Shown one piece after another: positions 25,175 to 34,356 of a stretch of 54,411 nucleotides of DNA. The position numbers and the translations under genes are program-made. The stretch lies in assembly GCF_027307225.1 (NCBI RefSeq), contig NZ_DAHUXJ010000101.1, positions 1 through 54,411 on the forward strand, read 5' to 3'. Source of the DNA: Bradyrhizobium sp. Its GTDB lineage: Bacteria; Pseudomonadota; Alphaproteobacteria; Rhizobiales; Xanthobacteraceae. The notes under the pieces are model-generated. The model was not told where the DNA came from. It searched no databases and saw only the letters and a list, made by a program, of their open reading frames with translations. Each line of letters opens with the position of its first letter. The first letter of the stretch is position 1.

Positions 25175-26395
25175 ATGTTAGATCATCTGTCCAGGCGTGA
25201 TTTCTGCGCCACCGCGATTGCGTCGATCCTCGCATCCACTTCTTCCGCGAGGGCGGGAGAGAAGAAATACGATCCCGGCGCGAGCGACACCGCAATCAAG
25301 CTCGGACAGACCGTGCCGCATAGCGGCCCGGGTTCGCTCTACGGCGTGTTGGGTCGCGTTGGCGAAGCCTACTTCCAAATGATCAACGAGCAGGGCGGCA
25401 TCAACGGACGCAAGGTCACGTTCTTGACGCTGGACGACGCCTACAGCGCGCCGAAGTGCGTCGAGGCGACGAGGCGGCTGGTGGAGCAGGAAGAGGTGCT
25501 GGCGCTGTTCGGCTCGCTCGGCACTGCGCCGCAGACGGCGGTGCATAAATATCTCAACGCCAAGGGCGTGCCGCAGTTGTTGCTCAACACCGGTGCGTCG
25601 AAGTGGAACGATCCCAAGAACTACAAATGGACCATGGCAGGTCTACCGCTCTATCCGACCGAAGCGCGGATCCTCGCCAAACATGTCCTGAGCGTAAAGC
25701 CCGACGCCAAGGTCGGCATCCTCTACCAGAACGACGATTTCGGCCGGGACTTCCTTGGCCCCTTCAAGAAGGTGCTGGCGGACGCCGGCGGCACGGCCAA
25801 GGTCATTACGGAGCAGACCTACGATTTGTCCGATCCGACCGTCGATTCCCAATTGGTCAATCTCTCGAACTCAGGCGCGGACGTCTTCTACAACATCAGC
25901 ACCGGGAAGGCCTCATCGCAATCGATCCGCAAAGCGGCCGAACTCGGCTGGAAGCCGCTGCAACTATTGTCCGCCGGCTCGACCGGCCGCTCCATCCTCA
26001 AGGCCGCCGGCTTCGAGAACGCAAAGGATATTGTCGCGATCCGCTATGCCAAAGAGGCCGGACCCGGACGCTGGGAGAAGGACAAAGACGTGATGGCGTT
26101 CGAGACGTTGCGTGCGAAGTATCTGCCGAATGTGGATCCCGACAATACCATCGCCTATGCCGGCTATGGTCAGGCGGCGACGATGGCCGAAATCCTGCGC
26201 CGCTGCGGAGACGATCTCACGCGTGGCAACGTCCTGAGGCAAGCCTCGACCCTGGCTGGCTTCCATTCGCCATTTTTCCTGGACGACATCAATTACGGCT
26301 ACACGCCCGACGACTACTCGCCGATCAAGACACTCTACATCTCGATCTTCGACGGCAAGGACTGGCAAGTTACCGACAAACGGTTCACGGAGTAG
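25175..26395 (+). CDS. Branched-chain amino-acid-type ABC transporter substrate-binding protein
   Basis: The 406-residue protein has an N-terminal export signal with twin arginines (LSRRDFCATAIASILAS). A periplasmic binding domain follows (DTAIKLGQTVPHSGPGSLYG, then ALFGSLGTAPQTAV, then GILYQNDDFGRDFLGPF), typical of the LivJ/Leu-Ile-Val group used in rhizobia for many organic acids and aromatics. No permease or ATPase genes are adjacent, so it must share or depend on components elsewhere. It follows the SDR by 45 bases and may be co-transcribed with it. Confidence 0.9.
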   Translation: MLDHLSRRDFCATAIASILASTSSARAGEKKYDPGASDTAIKLGQTVPHSGPGSLYGVLGRVGEAYFQMINEQGGINGRKVTFLTLDDAYSAPKCVEATRRLVEQEEVLALFGSLGTAPQTAVHKYLNAKGVPQLLLNTGASKWNDPKNYKWTMAGLPLYPTEARILAKHVLSVKPDAKVGILYQNDDFGRDFLGPFKKVLADAGGTAKVITEQTYDLSDPTVDSQLVNLSNSGADVFYNISTGKASSQSIRKAAELGWKPLQLLSAGSTGRSILKAAGFENAKDIVAIRYAKEAGPGRWEKDKDVMAFETLRAKYLPNVDPDNTIAYAGYGQAATMAEILRRCGDDLTRGNVLRQASTLAGFHSPFFLDDINYGYTPDDYSPIKTLYISIFDGKDWQVTDKRFTE

Positions 26396-27098
26396 CTTCT
26401 GAGTATCCATCGGCCTTGGTGATGCGGAGAGCGCGAGACCTCTGTCTCATCGCCCTGTTTTCGAGATATACCAGCCCGTTCGGTGCACGATCGTTGATGA
26501 ATTCAGCGACAAAGGCGCGGCCGATATCGTCCTGCTCAATCGTGCCAAATGGGCCCGGAATGAGACGTCCCAACCATGCCGCGTAGCTCGGCGTGTGCGC
26601 ATTGCCTGCGATAATTCCCGGACGAAAGACCGCAAGGCGCTGGAAGCCGATCCCCTGAACCGTCTCTTCCTTCAGTCCCATGATCCGCGCATAGCGAATT
26701 CTGCTTTTCACGCTGCTTCCCGCAGCCGAGAGCAGCGAAAACCGCGTGATGCCGCCAGCTCGACAACCCCGGGCAAAGCCTCCAACCACGCCAATTTCGA
26801 GGACCTTTAATTGCTCCACACTCCACTTCATGCTGCCTTTACCGACGCCAACACAGGATGCTCCATAGACAGGATCGCCTTGCGCAACCATGCGCTGCGC
26901 AAGCCTGGTCACTTCGGCCGGAAACTGATCGGCAGCCGTATCCAGTGTCACCGCCCGCACACGGGGATCGGCGGTCTGGGAAATCGCCTTGCGATTGACC
27001 ATCACGACTTCAGCGCAGGACGGCTCTGCGGCCAGCGCGCGCACCACCGCAGCGCCCACCTGCCCCGTGCCACCAATGATCAAGACACGAAATACCAT
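26385..27098 (-). CDS. NAD(P)-binding Rossmann-fold protein (atypical SDR, HTATIP2-like)
   Basis: The 237-residue protein starts with the nucleotide-binding motif IIGGTGQVGAAVVRAL. A central segment SLLSAAGSSVKSRIRYARIMGLKEE carries the serine, tyrosine and lysine of atypical short-chain dehydrogenases. It overlaps the convergent binding-protein gene by 11 bases. It lies just beyond the decayed end of the cox cluster and is probably not part of it. Substrate unknown. Confidence 0.8.
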   Translation of the reverse strand: MVFRVLIIGGTGQVGAAVVRALAAEPSCAEVVMVNRKAISQTADPRVRAVTLDTAADQFPAEVTRLAQRMVAQGDPVYGASCVGVGKGSMKWSVEQLKVLEIGVVGGFARGCRAGGITRFSLLSAAGSSVKSRIRYARIMGLKEETVQGIGFQRLAVFRPGIIAGNAHTPSYAAWLGRLIPGPFGTIEQDDIGRAFVAEFINDRAPNGLVYLENRAMRQRSRALRITKADGYSEATP

Positions 27099-27170
27099 TT
27101 CAAGTTCCTTTTCCGACCGCTCGCGTGGTTCGCTTGTCAGGACAACGACGAGAATCCACCACCCCAGGGC

Positions 27171-27320
27171 TCACCACACGAACGGCACGATCATTTTCGT
27201 CCACCGCATCTACTCCGGATATTGCGCGGGAAACTGCTCGCGTATCAATTCCTCCTCGCGCCGCGCGCTGTAGACGAAATACGGAACGAATACGATGAGC
27301 AGCACCCACCCGGAGCACGC
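27171..27320 (-). pseudogene. C-terminal remnant of an isoprenylcysteine carboxyl methyltransferase-like gene
   Basis: The reverse strand reads GWVLLIVFVPYFVYSAR, then REEELIREQFPAQYPE, then TAG, then MRWTKMIVPFVW and a final TGA at 27171. The pattern of a membrane helix followed by REE-L---F---Y--Y---T--L-PF-W is the C-terminal signature of ICMT-type membrane methyltransferases. A TAG sits exactly where a tyrosine codon is expected, so a nonsense change has also hit the fragment. The N-terminal two thirds is missing and the frame is fused to a coxG fragment. Confidence 0.65.
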
Positions 27321-27479
27321 GGCCAGCTTCTTGGCGGTGGATTCGATCAGCCGGCCGCCAAGCTGCGCGAGCTTTCCACCGATCTGGGCGTCAACCTGGT
27401 AAGACAGAATGGTCGCGTCCGGGCCTTCCTCGCTTAACGTCGCCGCCGCACTGCCTTCGGCAAACCCGGCGATGCCGCC
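27321..27479 (-). pseudogene. coxG remnant
   Basis: In a frame different from that of coxF, the sequence encodes GIAGFAEGSAAATLSEEG, then ATILSYQVDAQIGGKLAQLG and RLIESTAKKLA. This is the conserved C-terminal part of CoxG, the SRPBCC-fold protein that follows coxF in many cox clusters. The first half of the gene is absent. The fragment overlaps the altered 3' end of coxF and runs on into the methyltransferase remnant. A deletion joining coxF to the middle of coxG explains both. Confidence 0.75.
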
Positions 27480-28300
27480 GCTCCCCGATCGCGCTGTCCG
27501 CGCCGGCGTTCGATCGTGATTTCGGCGAGGATCGACATCGCGATCTCTTCAGGCGTGATGGCGCCGAGATCGAGTCCGGCCGGCGCCCTGACGCGATCGA
27601 TCGCGGCGGGATCGAGCCCGCTAGCGGCCAGTTTGTCGCGAAGCGCCGCCATCTTGCGCTTGCTGCCGACAAAGGCGTGATAACCAGCCTCGATCGCGAG
27701 CGCCTGCTTGAGCGCAGCCTCGTCGCCTTTTCCTTGCGTCGATACGACTACGAAGCGGCGGGCATTGTTGAGATGGCGGGGTTCGAAGCCATCGACGATA
27801 ACATGGGCATCAGGCTCGGCGGTGAGGTCGGAAGCCGGCGCAGCAAACGTGACGTGATAGCCGAGCCTGCGCGCTTGCGTGGCCAGCGACAGCGCGACCG
27901 GACTTGCACCGAGAATGACGAGCGAGGGATGCGGCAAGACCGGCTCCACGAAAATATCCATCGTGCCCTTGCTCGGGCACATGTTCGAGGCGAAGCGCAC
28001 GCCTTCCCTGGTGTCGCCGGGCTTGACGCCAAGGTCGGCCAGCAGGTTTTCCGGTTGAACCGAAACCATGCGCGGCTCGCCGTCGGCGAGCGCCTCGCGC
28101 GCCGCTTTCAGCACCGCACCTTTGGCGCAGCCACCACCGATCCATCCGGCAACGATGCTGCCGTCGGGCCGGATGATAGCTTTCGCGCCGGCCTTGGCCG
28201 CGGTCACCGAAACGGTGCGCACCACCGTCGCCAGCACGAAGGCCTCCTCAGCGGCCTTCATCTGCGTAACCAGGTCCGTCACCTCGACATGCGCGCCCAT
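27434..28300 (-). CDS. coxF: XdhC/CoxF-family accessory protein for CO dehydrogenase
   Basis: The 288-residue product belongs to the XdhC/CoxF family, which helps insert or sulfurate the molybdenum cofactor. It has an N-terminal domain with GWIGGGCAKGAVLKAA and a C-terminal Rossmann-like domain (LVILGASPVALSLATQARRLG, then AITPEEIAMSILAEI). The last residues (GAAASPGLPKAVRRRR) are not typical and lie in DNA shared with a coxG fragment. The native 3' end therefore appears to be replaced after a deletion. The gene follows coxE by one base. The core of the protein is intact, so function is probably kept. Confidence 0.85.
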   Translation of the reverse strand: MGAHVEVTDLVTQMKAAEEAFVLATVVRTVSVTAAKAGAKAIIRPDGSIVAGWIGGGCAKGAVLKAAREALADGEPRMVSVQPENLLADLGVKPGDTREGVRFASNMCPSKGTMDIFVEPVLPHPSLVILGASPVALSLATQARRLGYHVTFAAPASDLTAEPDAHVIVDGFEPRHLNNARRFVVVSTQGKGDEAALKQALAIEAGYHAFVGSKRKMAALRDKLAASGLDPAAIDRVRAPAGLDLGAITPEEIAMSILAEITIERRRGQRDRGAAASPGLPKAVRRRR

Positions 28301-28301
28301 C

Positions 28302-29513
28302 TCAAAGCCTCGACAGATAAGGTTCGAGCGCGGTCAAGCTCTGCAGCGTGTTCGCCGGCGCGTAGAGATCGATATAAGGCAACGCCGCCTTGATACCGCG
28401 CGCTTCGGGTGCGTAACCCTGCCAACCCATCATCGGGTTGAGCCAGACAATACGGCGGCAGCGGCGACCGAGCGCCGCCATCTCGCGGCCAAGCAAGTCG
28501 GCGTCACCGGTCTCGTAGCCATCGGAAACGATCATCACGCAGGTGCGCGAATGGATCACGCGCGCGGCATACCAGCGATTGAACGTTCGCAAGCTCTCGC
28601 CGATCCGCGTTCCGCCACCGGCGCCCTGGGCCATGATCGAGAGACGATCCAGCGCCCGGCCGGCGTCCCGCTCTTTCATGGCGTCCGAGACGTGCGCCAG
28701 CCTGGTATGGAACAGGAACGCCTCGGCTTCACGAAATTCGTCGATGACGCCGTGAATGAAGCGCAGGAACGCGCCGGTATACATGCTCATCGAACCGGAG
28801 GCGTCGAGCATCACCACGAGCCGCAAGGGCTTCTGCTTGCGCTGTCGCCGGACGAGGCTGATCGGCACGCCGCCGCGGCTGATATTGCCATGGATGGTAC
28901 GGCGCAGATCGATCCGGTAGCCGCGCCGTCGCGCCAGATCGCGCCGCGTCAGTCGCGTACGCATCGCGCGGGCCAATCGCGCCGCGGCCAGATGCGCTTG
29001 CGCGATCTGCTCGGGGTCGGCCATGTTGCGAAAATCAGTCTCGCCAAGGTTTTCCGCGCGCGAGGCGCCTTCCATGCGTCCCTCACCGGAACGATCGGCG
29101 TCGGCGCCATCAGTGGAAGGAATCTGATCGGTCGCCGCATTGCTGCCGGCACGGGGCTCGGCGGGGTGGCCCGGCAGATTTTTCAGCGACGGGTTGTTCG
29201 CCGCCTTGGCCGCGCCTGACGTCACCGAACGAGACCGTACCCGCTTGCCAAGCCAGAACGCGTCAAAAATGCCGTCGAACTTTTCCCAGTCGGATTTTCG
29301 CGCCGAGAACAAATGTTTGAAGGCCGAACGAAGCAGGCCTGGCCACGCCGTGTAGCCCGCGGCCATCAAGGCGGCTGCATCCTGGCCCTCGGCAAGACCG
29401 ACGGCGAAACCGGCCTCACGCAGGGTCCGCAGGAACGCCGCAAGCTTGCTTGAGATCAGATGGGACAGCTCAGTGACGTCCTCGATGTCAGGAGATACGC
29501 CGCAACAGCTCAT
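28302..29513 (-). CDS. coxE: von Willebrand factor A-domain protein CoxE
   Basis: The 403-residue protein has a variable, charged N-terminal half and a C-terminal vWA domain with the metal site MLDASGSMS (about residue 240) and VSDGYETGD. CoxE works with the MoxR ATPase CoxD in building the copper-molybdenum centre of CO dehydrogenase. ATG 29513 overlaps the coxD stop (ATGA). The longer frame to 29588 lies inside coxD and is rejected. Confidence 0.9.
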   Translation of the reverse strand: MSCCGVSPDIEDVTELSHLISSKLAAFLRTLREAGFAVGLAEGQDAAALMAAGYTAWPGLLRSAFKHLFSARKSDWEKFDGIFDAFWLGKRVRSRSVTSGAAKAANNPSLKNLPGHPAEPRAGSNAATDQIPSTDGADADRSGEGRMEGASRAENLGETDFRNMADPEQIAQAHLAAARLARAMRTRLTRRDLARRRGYRIDLRRTIHGNISRGGVPISLVRRQRKQKPLRLVVMLDASGSMSMYTGAFLRFIHGVIDEFREAEAFLFHTRLAHVSDAMKERDAGRALDRLSIMAQGAGGGTRIGESLRTFNRWYAARVIHSRTCVMIVSDGYETGDADLLGREMAALGRRCRRIVWLNPMMGWQGYAPEARGIKAALPYIDLYAPANTLQSLTALEPYLSRL

Positions 29514-30382
29514 GCGACCCTCCCCAACAGACGCTCGCTGACCTCGCGCGTCACCCTCACCCGGTCTTCCTGCGTCTTGAGCAGGCACATCAGCGTCTCG
29601 TGAACGGTCTCGGGCGCATCATGAAGATCCCTGACGTCGAGCCCGACCAGCGCGGCAGCCCAATCGAGCGTCTCCGCAACGCCCGGCACCTTGCGCAACT
29701 CTTCCTTGCGGATGCCCTCGACCATCCGCGCGATCTGCAAGGACAGCGAAGCGCCAATGCCTTCGATGCGCGCCATGATGATACGCGCCTCGCGCTCGGT
29801 GTCGGGATAGTCGACATAATGATAGAGGCAACGACGGCGTAATGCGTCCGACAGCTCCCGCGTACCGTTCGACGTCAGCACGACATGGGGGATGGACGTC
29901 GCCTTGACGGTGCCGAGTTCCGGTATCGAGACCTGAAAATCCGACAACAGCTCCAGCAGAAACGCCTCGAATTCGTCATCGGCGCGGTCGATCTCGTCAA
30001 TCAGCAGCACCGGAGCCTTGTCGCGGCGGATCGCCGCGAGCAGCGGCCGTTCCAGGAGATATTTCTCCGAGAAGATCCGGTCCTCGACCGTATCCGCATC
30101 GGCGCCATGATGCGCCTGGATCGAGAGCAACTGGCGCTGGTAGTTCCATTCATAGAGCGCCGCCGACTGGTCGAGCCCTTCGTAGCATTGCAGGCGGATC
30201 AATTCGGTCGCGTGCACCGTGGCGAGCGCCTTGGCCACTTCGGTCTTGCCGACACCCGCTTCGCCTTCCAGCAAAAGCGGGCGCCGCAACATCTGCATCA
30301 ACGAGATCGCCGTCGCCAGTTCGGCATCGGCCACGTAGCCAGCCGCGCCCAGCGCTTGTGCGATCTCGTCACGCGTCTTCAT
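29510..30382 (-). CDS. coxD: MoxR-type AAA+ ATPase CoxD
   Basis: The 290-residue ATPase has Walker A GEAGVGKTEV, Walker B VLLIDEIDRAD, sensor 1 in VVLTSNGTRE and an arginine finger region LSDALRRRCLYH. In Oligotropha, CoxD is needed to mature the CuSMo(=O)OH centre of CoxL. It overlaps the coxL stop by one base and coxE by four, which indicates tight co-expression. Confidence 0.93.
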   Translation of the reverse strand: MKTRDEIAQALGAAGYVADAELATAISLMQMLRRPLLLEGEAGVGKTEVAKALATVHATELIRLQCYEGLDQSAALYEWNYQRQLLSIQAHHGADADTVEDRIFSEKYLLERPLLAAIRRDKAPVLLIDEIDRADDEFEAFLLELLSDFQVSIPELGTVKATSIPHVVLTSNGTRELSDALRRRCLYHYVDYPDTEREARIIMARIEGIGASLSLQIARMVEGIRKEELRKVPGVAETLDWAAALVGLDVRDLHDAPETVHETLMCLLKTQEDRVRVTREVSERLLGRVA

Positions 30383-32805
30383 CAGGCAGCCAGCACACCG
30401 AGGTTCTTGGCTGCCGCCCAGTTGCGCCAGTAGTCATGCGGCATCTGGATATGCGTCGAGCCCAGAAACGAGAACGCATCGTTGACCGCATTGGAGAAAG
30501 CGGGCACGCCGCCGACATTCGGGCTCTCGCCGACGCCCTTGGCGCCGATCGGATGATGCGGCGACGGCGTGACGGTGAAATCGGTTTCCCAATGCGGCGT
30601 CTCCACGGCGGTCGGCATGAAGAAGTCCATGAACGATCCGGTGACGACGTTACCTTCGGCGTCGTAGCGAATCTCCTGGCCCATCGCGATGGCGAAGGCT
30701 TCAGTCAGTCCGCCATGCACCTGACCTTCGATGATCATCGGATTGATCCGCGTGCCGCAGTCGTCGAGCGCATAGAAGCGCTTGACCTTGTAGACACCGG
30801 TATCGACGTCGATGGTCATCACGCAGATATAGGCGCCGAACGGATAGGTCATGTTGGGCGGATCGTAATAGCTGACCGCCTCCAGTCCCGGCTCCATTCC
30901 GGGCGGAACGGAATTATAGGCCGCCCAGCAGATATCCTTCATCGACATGAACTTCTCCGGCAAGCCCTTGACGCGGAAGCCGTCGATGTCGAATTCGAGA
31001 TCGTCTTCGTGGACCTCGAGCTTGTAGGCGGCGATCATTTGCGCCTTGGCCTTGATCTTGCGAGCCGCCATCGCAATCGCGGCGCCGGCGACCGGCGTCG
31101 AGCGCGAGCCGTAAGTGCCGAGACCATAGGGCGCGGTATCGGTATTGCCTTCCTCGACCATGATGTTGTCGGCGGGAATGCCGATCTCGGTGGCGATGAT
31201 CTGCGCCCAGGTGGTCTCGTGTCCCTGACCCTGGCTCTTGCTACCAACCCGGGCGATGCCAGCGCCCGTCGGGTGCATACGGATCTCGCAGGAATCGAAC
31301 ATCGCGATGCCGAGAATGTCGCAATTCTTCGACGGCCCGGCGCCGACAATCTCGGTGAAGAAGGAAACGCCGATGCCCATGATCTCGCGCGTCTCGCCGC
31401 GCTTGAATGCGGCGCGCATCGCCGCCTGCTCCTTGCGGAGTTCGGCGTATTTCACCTTCTCCATCGCCTTGCGCATGGCCGTGCCGTAGTTGCCGGAATC
31501 GTATTCCCATCCCAGCGCCGAGTGATAGGGAAACTGCTCCGGCTTGATGAAGTTCTTCAGCCGCAGTTCGGCGGGGTCCATGCCGAGCTTTTGCGCCAGA
31601 ATGTCCATCGCGCGCTCGATGCAGTAGGCAGCTTCAGTGACGCGGAACGAGCAGCGATAGGCAACGCCGCCCGGCGCCTTGTTGGTGTAGACGCCGTCGA
31701 CGGCGAGATGCGCGACCGGGAAGTCGTAGGAGCCGGTGACGATGTTGAAGAAGCCGGCCGGCCACTTCGATGGATCGGCGCATGCATCGAACGCCCCGTG
31801 ATCGGCGAGCACATGGACGCGTAACCCCGTCACCTTGCCGTCCTTGGTCGCGGCAATTTCGGTCGTCATGTGGTAATCGCGCGCGAATGACGTCGCCGTC
31901 AGGTTTTCGATCCGGTCTTCGACCCATTTGACCGGCTTGCCGGTGACGATGGACGCCACGGCGGCGCAGATGTAGCCGGGATACGCGCCGACCTTGTTGC
32001 CGAAGCCGCCGCCGATATCGGGCGAGATGACGTGGATCTTCTGTTCGGGAAGTTTCGCGATCAGCGACACCACGGTGCGGATGACATGCGGCGCCTGGAA
32101 GGTGCCCCAGATCGTCAGTTCGCCCTTGATCTTGTCAAAGGAGCAGACGCACTGGCAGGTCTCGAGCGGGGACGGATGGGTGCGGTGATAGGAGATCATC
32201 TCCTTGATCGTCACCTCGGCCTTGCTGAAGGCCGCGTTCGTCAGGTCCTTGTCGCCGACCGTCCACTCGAAGATATGGTTGTGATGCTTGCGCGGACCAT
32301 GGGCGCCACTGGTCTTGCCGGCGAGGTCTTCGCGCAGCACAGGCGCGTCTGCATCCATCGACTTGAACGGATCGATCAGTGGCGCAAGCGCCTCATACTC
32401 GACCTTGACCTTGTTGATGCCGTCGTCGGCGGCATAGCGATCGGTCGCGACGACGAAAGCAACCTCCTGATTCTGGAACAGCACCTTGCCGTCGGCGAGC
32501 ACCATCTGCACGTCGCCCGCAAGCGTCGGCATCCAGGCGAGGTTGACGGTCTTCAGCGTCTCCGCGGTGATGACGGCGAGCACGCCCGGGACCTTGAGTG
32601 CCTCGGAATCGTCGATCGACTTGACGCGCGCATGGGCATGCGGCGAGCGGACGAAATCGCCATGCAGCATGCCGGGCAATTTGACGTCATCGACGTAATT
32701 GCCTTTTCCTTGCGTGAAGCGAATGTCTTCGACGCGCTTGCGCTTGCAGCCCATGCCTTCAAGGGCAGCGCTGCGTTCTTCCCGCGTGGGAGTCATGTCG
32801 TTCAT
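30382..32805 (-). CDS. coxL: Aerobic carbon monoxide dehydrogenase large subunit, form I
   Basis: The 807-residue protein has the usual length of CoxL. The active-site loop reads VAYRCSFR, with Cys385 as the expected copper ligand; this is the form I (true CO dehydrogenase) signature and differs from the AYRGAGR of form [11 protein letters not shown] and the C-terminal [13 protein letters not shown] (catalytic glutamate) are also present. It oxidises CO to CO2 at a copper-molybdenum centre and passes electrons through CoxS and CoxM. The ATG at 32805 overlaps the coxS stop by four bases. Confidence 0.97.
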   Translation of the reverse strand: MNDMTPTREERSAALEGMGCKRKRVEDIRFTQGKGNYVDDVKLPGMLHGDFVRSPHAHARVKSIDDSEALKVPGVLAVITAETLKTVNLAWMPTLAGDVQMVLADGKVLFQNQEVAFVVATDRYAADDGINKVKVEYEALAPLIDPFKSMDADAPVLREDLAGKTSGAHGPRKHHNHIFEWTVGDKDLTNAAFSKAEVTIKEMISYHRTHPSPLETCQCVCSFDKIKGELTIWGTFQAPHVIRTVVSLIAKLPEQKIHVISPDIGGGFGNKVGAYPGYICAAVASIVTGKPVKWVEDRIENLTATSFARDYHMTTEIAATKDGKVTGLRVHVLADHGAFDACADPSKWPAGFFNIVTGSYDFPVAHLAVDGVYTNKAPGGVAYRCSFRVTEAAYCIERAMDILAQKLGMDPAELRLKNFIKPEQFPYHSALGWEYDSGNYGTAMRKAMEKVKYAELRKEQAAMRAAFKRGETREIMGIGVSFFTEIVGAGPSKNCDILGIAMFDSCEIRMHPTGAGIARVGSKSQGQGHETTWAQIIATEIGIPADNIMVEEGNTDTAPYGLGTYGSRSTPVAGAAIAMAARKIKAKAQMIAAYKLEVHEDDLEFDIDGFRVKGLPEKFMSMKDICWAAYNSVPPGMEPGLEAVSYYDPPNMTYPFGAYICVMTIDVDTGVYKVKRFYALDDCGTRINPMIIEGQVHGGLTEAFAIAMGQEIRYDAEGNVVTGSFMDFFMPTAVETPHWETDFTVTPSPHHPIGAKGVGESPNVGGVPAFSNAVNDAFSFLGSTHIQMPHDYWRNWAAAKNLGVLAA

Positions 32806-33302
32806 TCTGCGGCCTCCCGGAATTCCACGCCGTTGATCTTGGCTGCGGCGTATTGAATGGCTTTGACGATGTTCTGGTAACCGGTGCACCGGCAGATGTT
32901 GCCGGAGATGCCGATGCGGATCTCTTCCTCGGAAGGCTTTGGATTTTCCTTCAGAAGCCGCTGCGCGCGCATGATCATGCCCGGCGTGCAGAAGCCGCAC
33001 TGCAGTCCGTGCATCATGCGGAAGCCTTCCTGCAGGGCGGAAAGCGAACCGTCGGCATTGGCCACGCCTTCTATGGTCGTGATGTCAGAGCCGTTGGCCT
33101 GCACCGCAAACATGGTGCAGGATTTGACCGACATGCCGTCGATATCGACGGTGCAGGCGCCGCAATGCGTCGTTTCGCAGCCGATATGGGTGCCGGTCAT
33201 CTGCAGGTTTTCGCGGATGAAATGCACCAGAAGCGTGCGTGGCTCGACGAGGCCTTCGACCTCTGCGCCATTCACCTTCATCGTGACGTGCGTCTTTGCC
33301 AT
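32802..33302 (-). CDS. coxS: CO dehydrogenase small (2Fe-2S) subunit
   Basis: The 166-residue product has both [2Fe-2S] sites: [16 protein letters not shown] for the plant-type cluster, and CGFCTPGM with [11 protein letters not shown] for the second cluster. The length is standard. It sits between coxM and coxL, 13 bases after coxM, and overlaps coxL. Confidence 0.97.
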   Translation of the reverse strand: MAKTHVTMKVNGAEVEGLVEPRTLLVHFIRENLQMTGTHIGCETTHCGACTVDIDGMSVKSCTMFAVQANGSDITTIEGVANADGSLSALQEGFRMMHGLQCGFCTPGMIMRAQRLLKENPKPSEEEIRIGISGNICRCTGYQNIVKAIQYAAAKINGVEFREAAE

Positions 33303-33315
33303 GTGATCTCTCCCC

Positions 33316-34179
33316 TTATGCGGCTTTCGCGGCGGCGCGCTGCAGCGCGCGCATCACCATGATCCCGCCGACGTGCTTGCGGTATTCGACCGGACCGCGT
33401 GCGTCCGCGGCCGGCGCCATGATTGCCTGGGCCGCGGCGGCCGCCTTCTTCAAACTCGCCGCATCCAGGCTGGTGCCGATCACCGCCTTGGCGGCGGCAT
33501 CGGCAAGCAGCGGCGTTTCCGAAAGATTGGTGAGGCCGATCGCGCAGGTCTCGACCTTGCCGCCGGACATCGTGAGCACCACGGCGGCCGCGGCCGTGGC
33601 GTAATCGCCGACTTTCCGTTTCAATTTTTCATAGGCATGGCCGTGGCCGGCCGCGGGCACCGGGATCGAGATTGAGGTCAGTATCTCGCCGGCTTCGATC
33701 GCCGTGAAATAGGCGCCCTGATAATAGTCGGCGGCCGCTACCTTGCGGACGCCGTTCGGTCCCTCGAGACGGTATGCTGCACCCAGCGTCAGCATCAGCG
33801 CCGGCATATCGTTGCCGGGATCGCCATTGGCGACATTGCCGCCCACCGTGCCACGGTAGCGCACCTGCGGATCGGCGATCAGAAGCGCCGCCTCGTGCAG
33901 GACCGGGATCGACTTCGCGATGACCTCGGAGGCCAGCAGTTCGTGCTGCGTGGTCATGGCGCCGATAAGGACATTGTTACCGTCGCGGGTAACGCCTTTC
34001 AGTCCCGCGATGTCATGCAGGTCGATCAGGTGCTCAGGCGTCGCCAGCCGGAGCTTCATCATCGGAACCAGGCTATGGCCGCCGGCGAGCGGGCGGGCGT
34101 CATCGCCCAGGGTCGAGAGCAATTTCACCGCATCGGCCACCGTGGTCGGCCGGTGGTAACTGAACGGACCAGGGATCAT
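33316..34179 (-). CDS. coxM: CO dehydrogenase medium (FAD) subunit
   Basis: The 287-residue protein begins [18 protein letters not shown], the standard CoxM start, and carries the FAD motifs [15 protein letters not shown] and [17 protein letters not shown] 34179 follows GGAGGAG closely; an ATG four codons earlier is possible. It is the first structural gene of the cluster, 177 bases downstream of the coxC-like gene. Confidence 0.95.
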   Translation of the reverse strand: MIPGPFSYHRPTTVADAVKLLSTLGDDARPLAGGHSLVPMMKLRLATPEHLIDLHDIAGLKGVTRDGNNVLIGAMTTQHELLASEVIAKSIPVLHEAALLIADPQVRYRGTVGGNVANGDPGNDMPALMLTLGAAYRLEGPNGVRKVAAADYYQGAYFTAIEAGEILTSISIPVPAAGHGHAYEKLKRKVGDYATAAAAVVLTMSGGKVETCAIGLTNLSETPLLADAAAKAVIGTSLDAASLKKAAAAAQAIMAPAADARGPVEYRKHVGGIMVMRALQRAAAKAA

Positions 34180-34356
34180 CGTCTCCTCCATGTCGTCCTG
34201 TCTGGCCCTTCACGGGGCGTGCGGACGTTGGAGGAATGCTCTCGCCGGGTCGGTCGCCCCGCAACAAAAGGGGCACGGAAGCCAGAAATTCGCACGAGAT
34301 GCGGCTTGTCACGCATGAAATGCGTCAGTGGCCATTCCCCAATCCGTTCACTGGAT

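Noticed and set aside
27171..27479. A single intact CoxG with C-terminal membrane anchor
   Set aside because: The part after the CoxG fragment matches the ICMT C-terminal pattern, including residues beyond the stop codon, and the N-terminal half of CoxG is missing.
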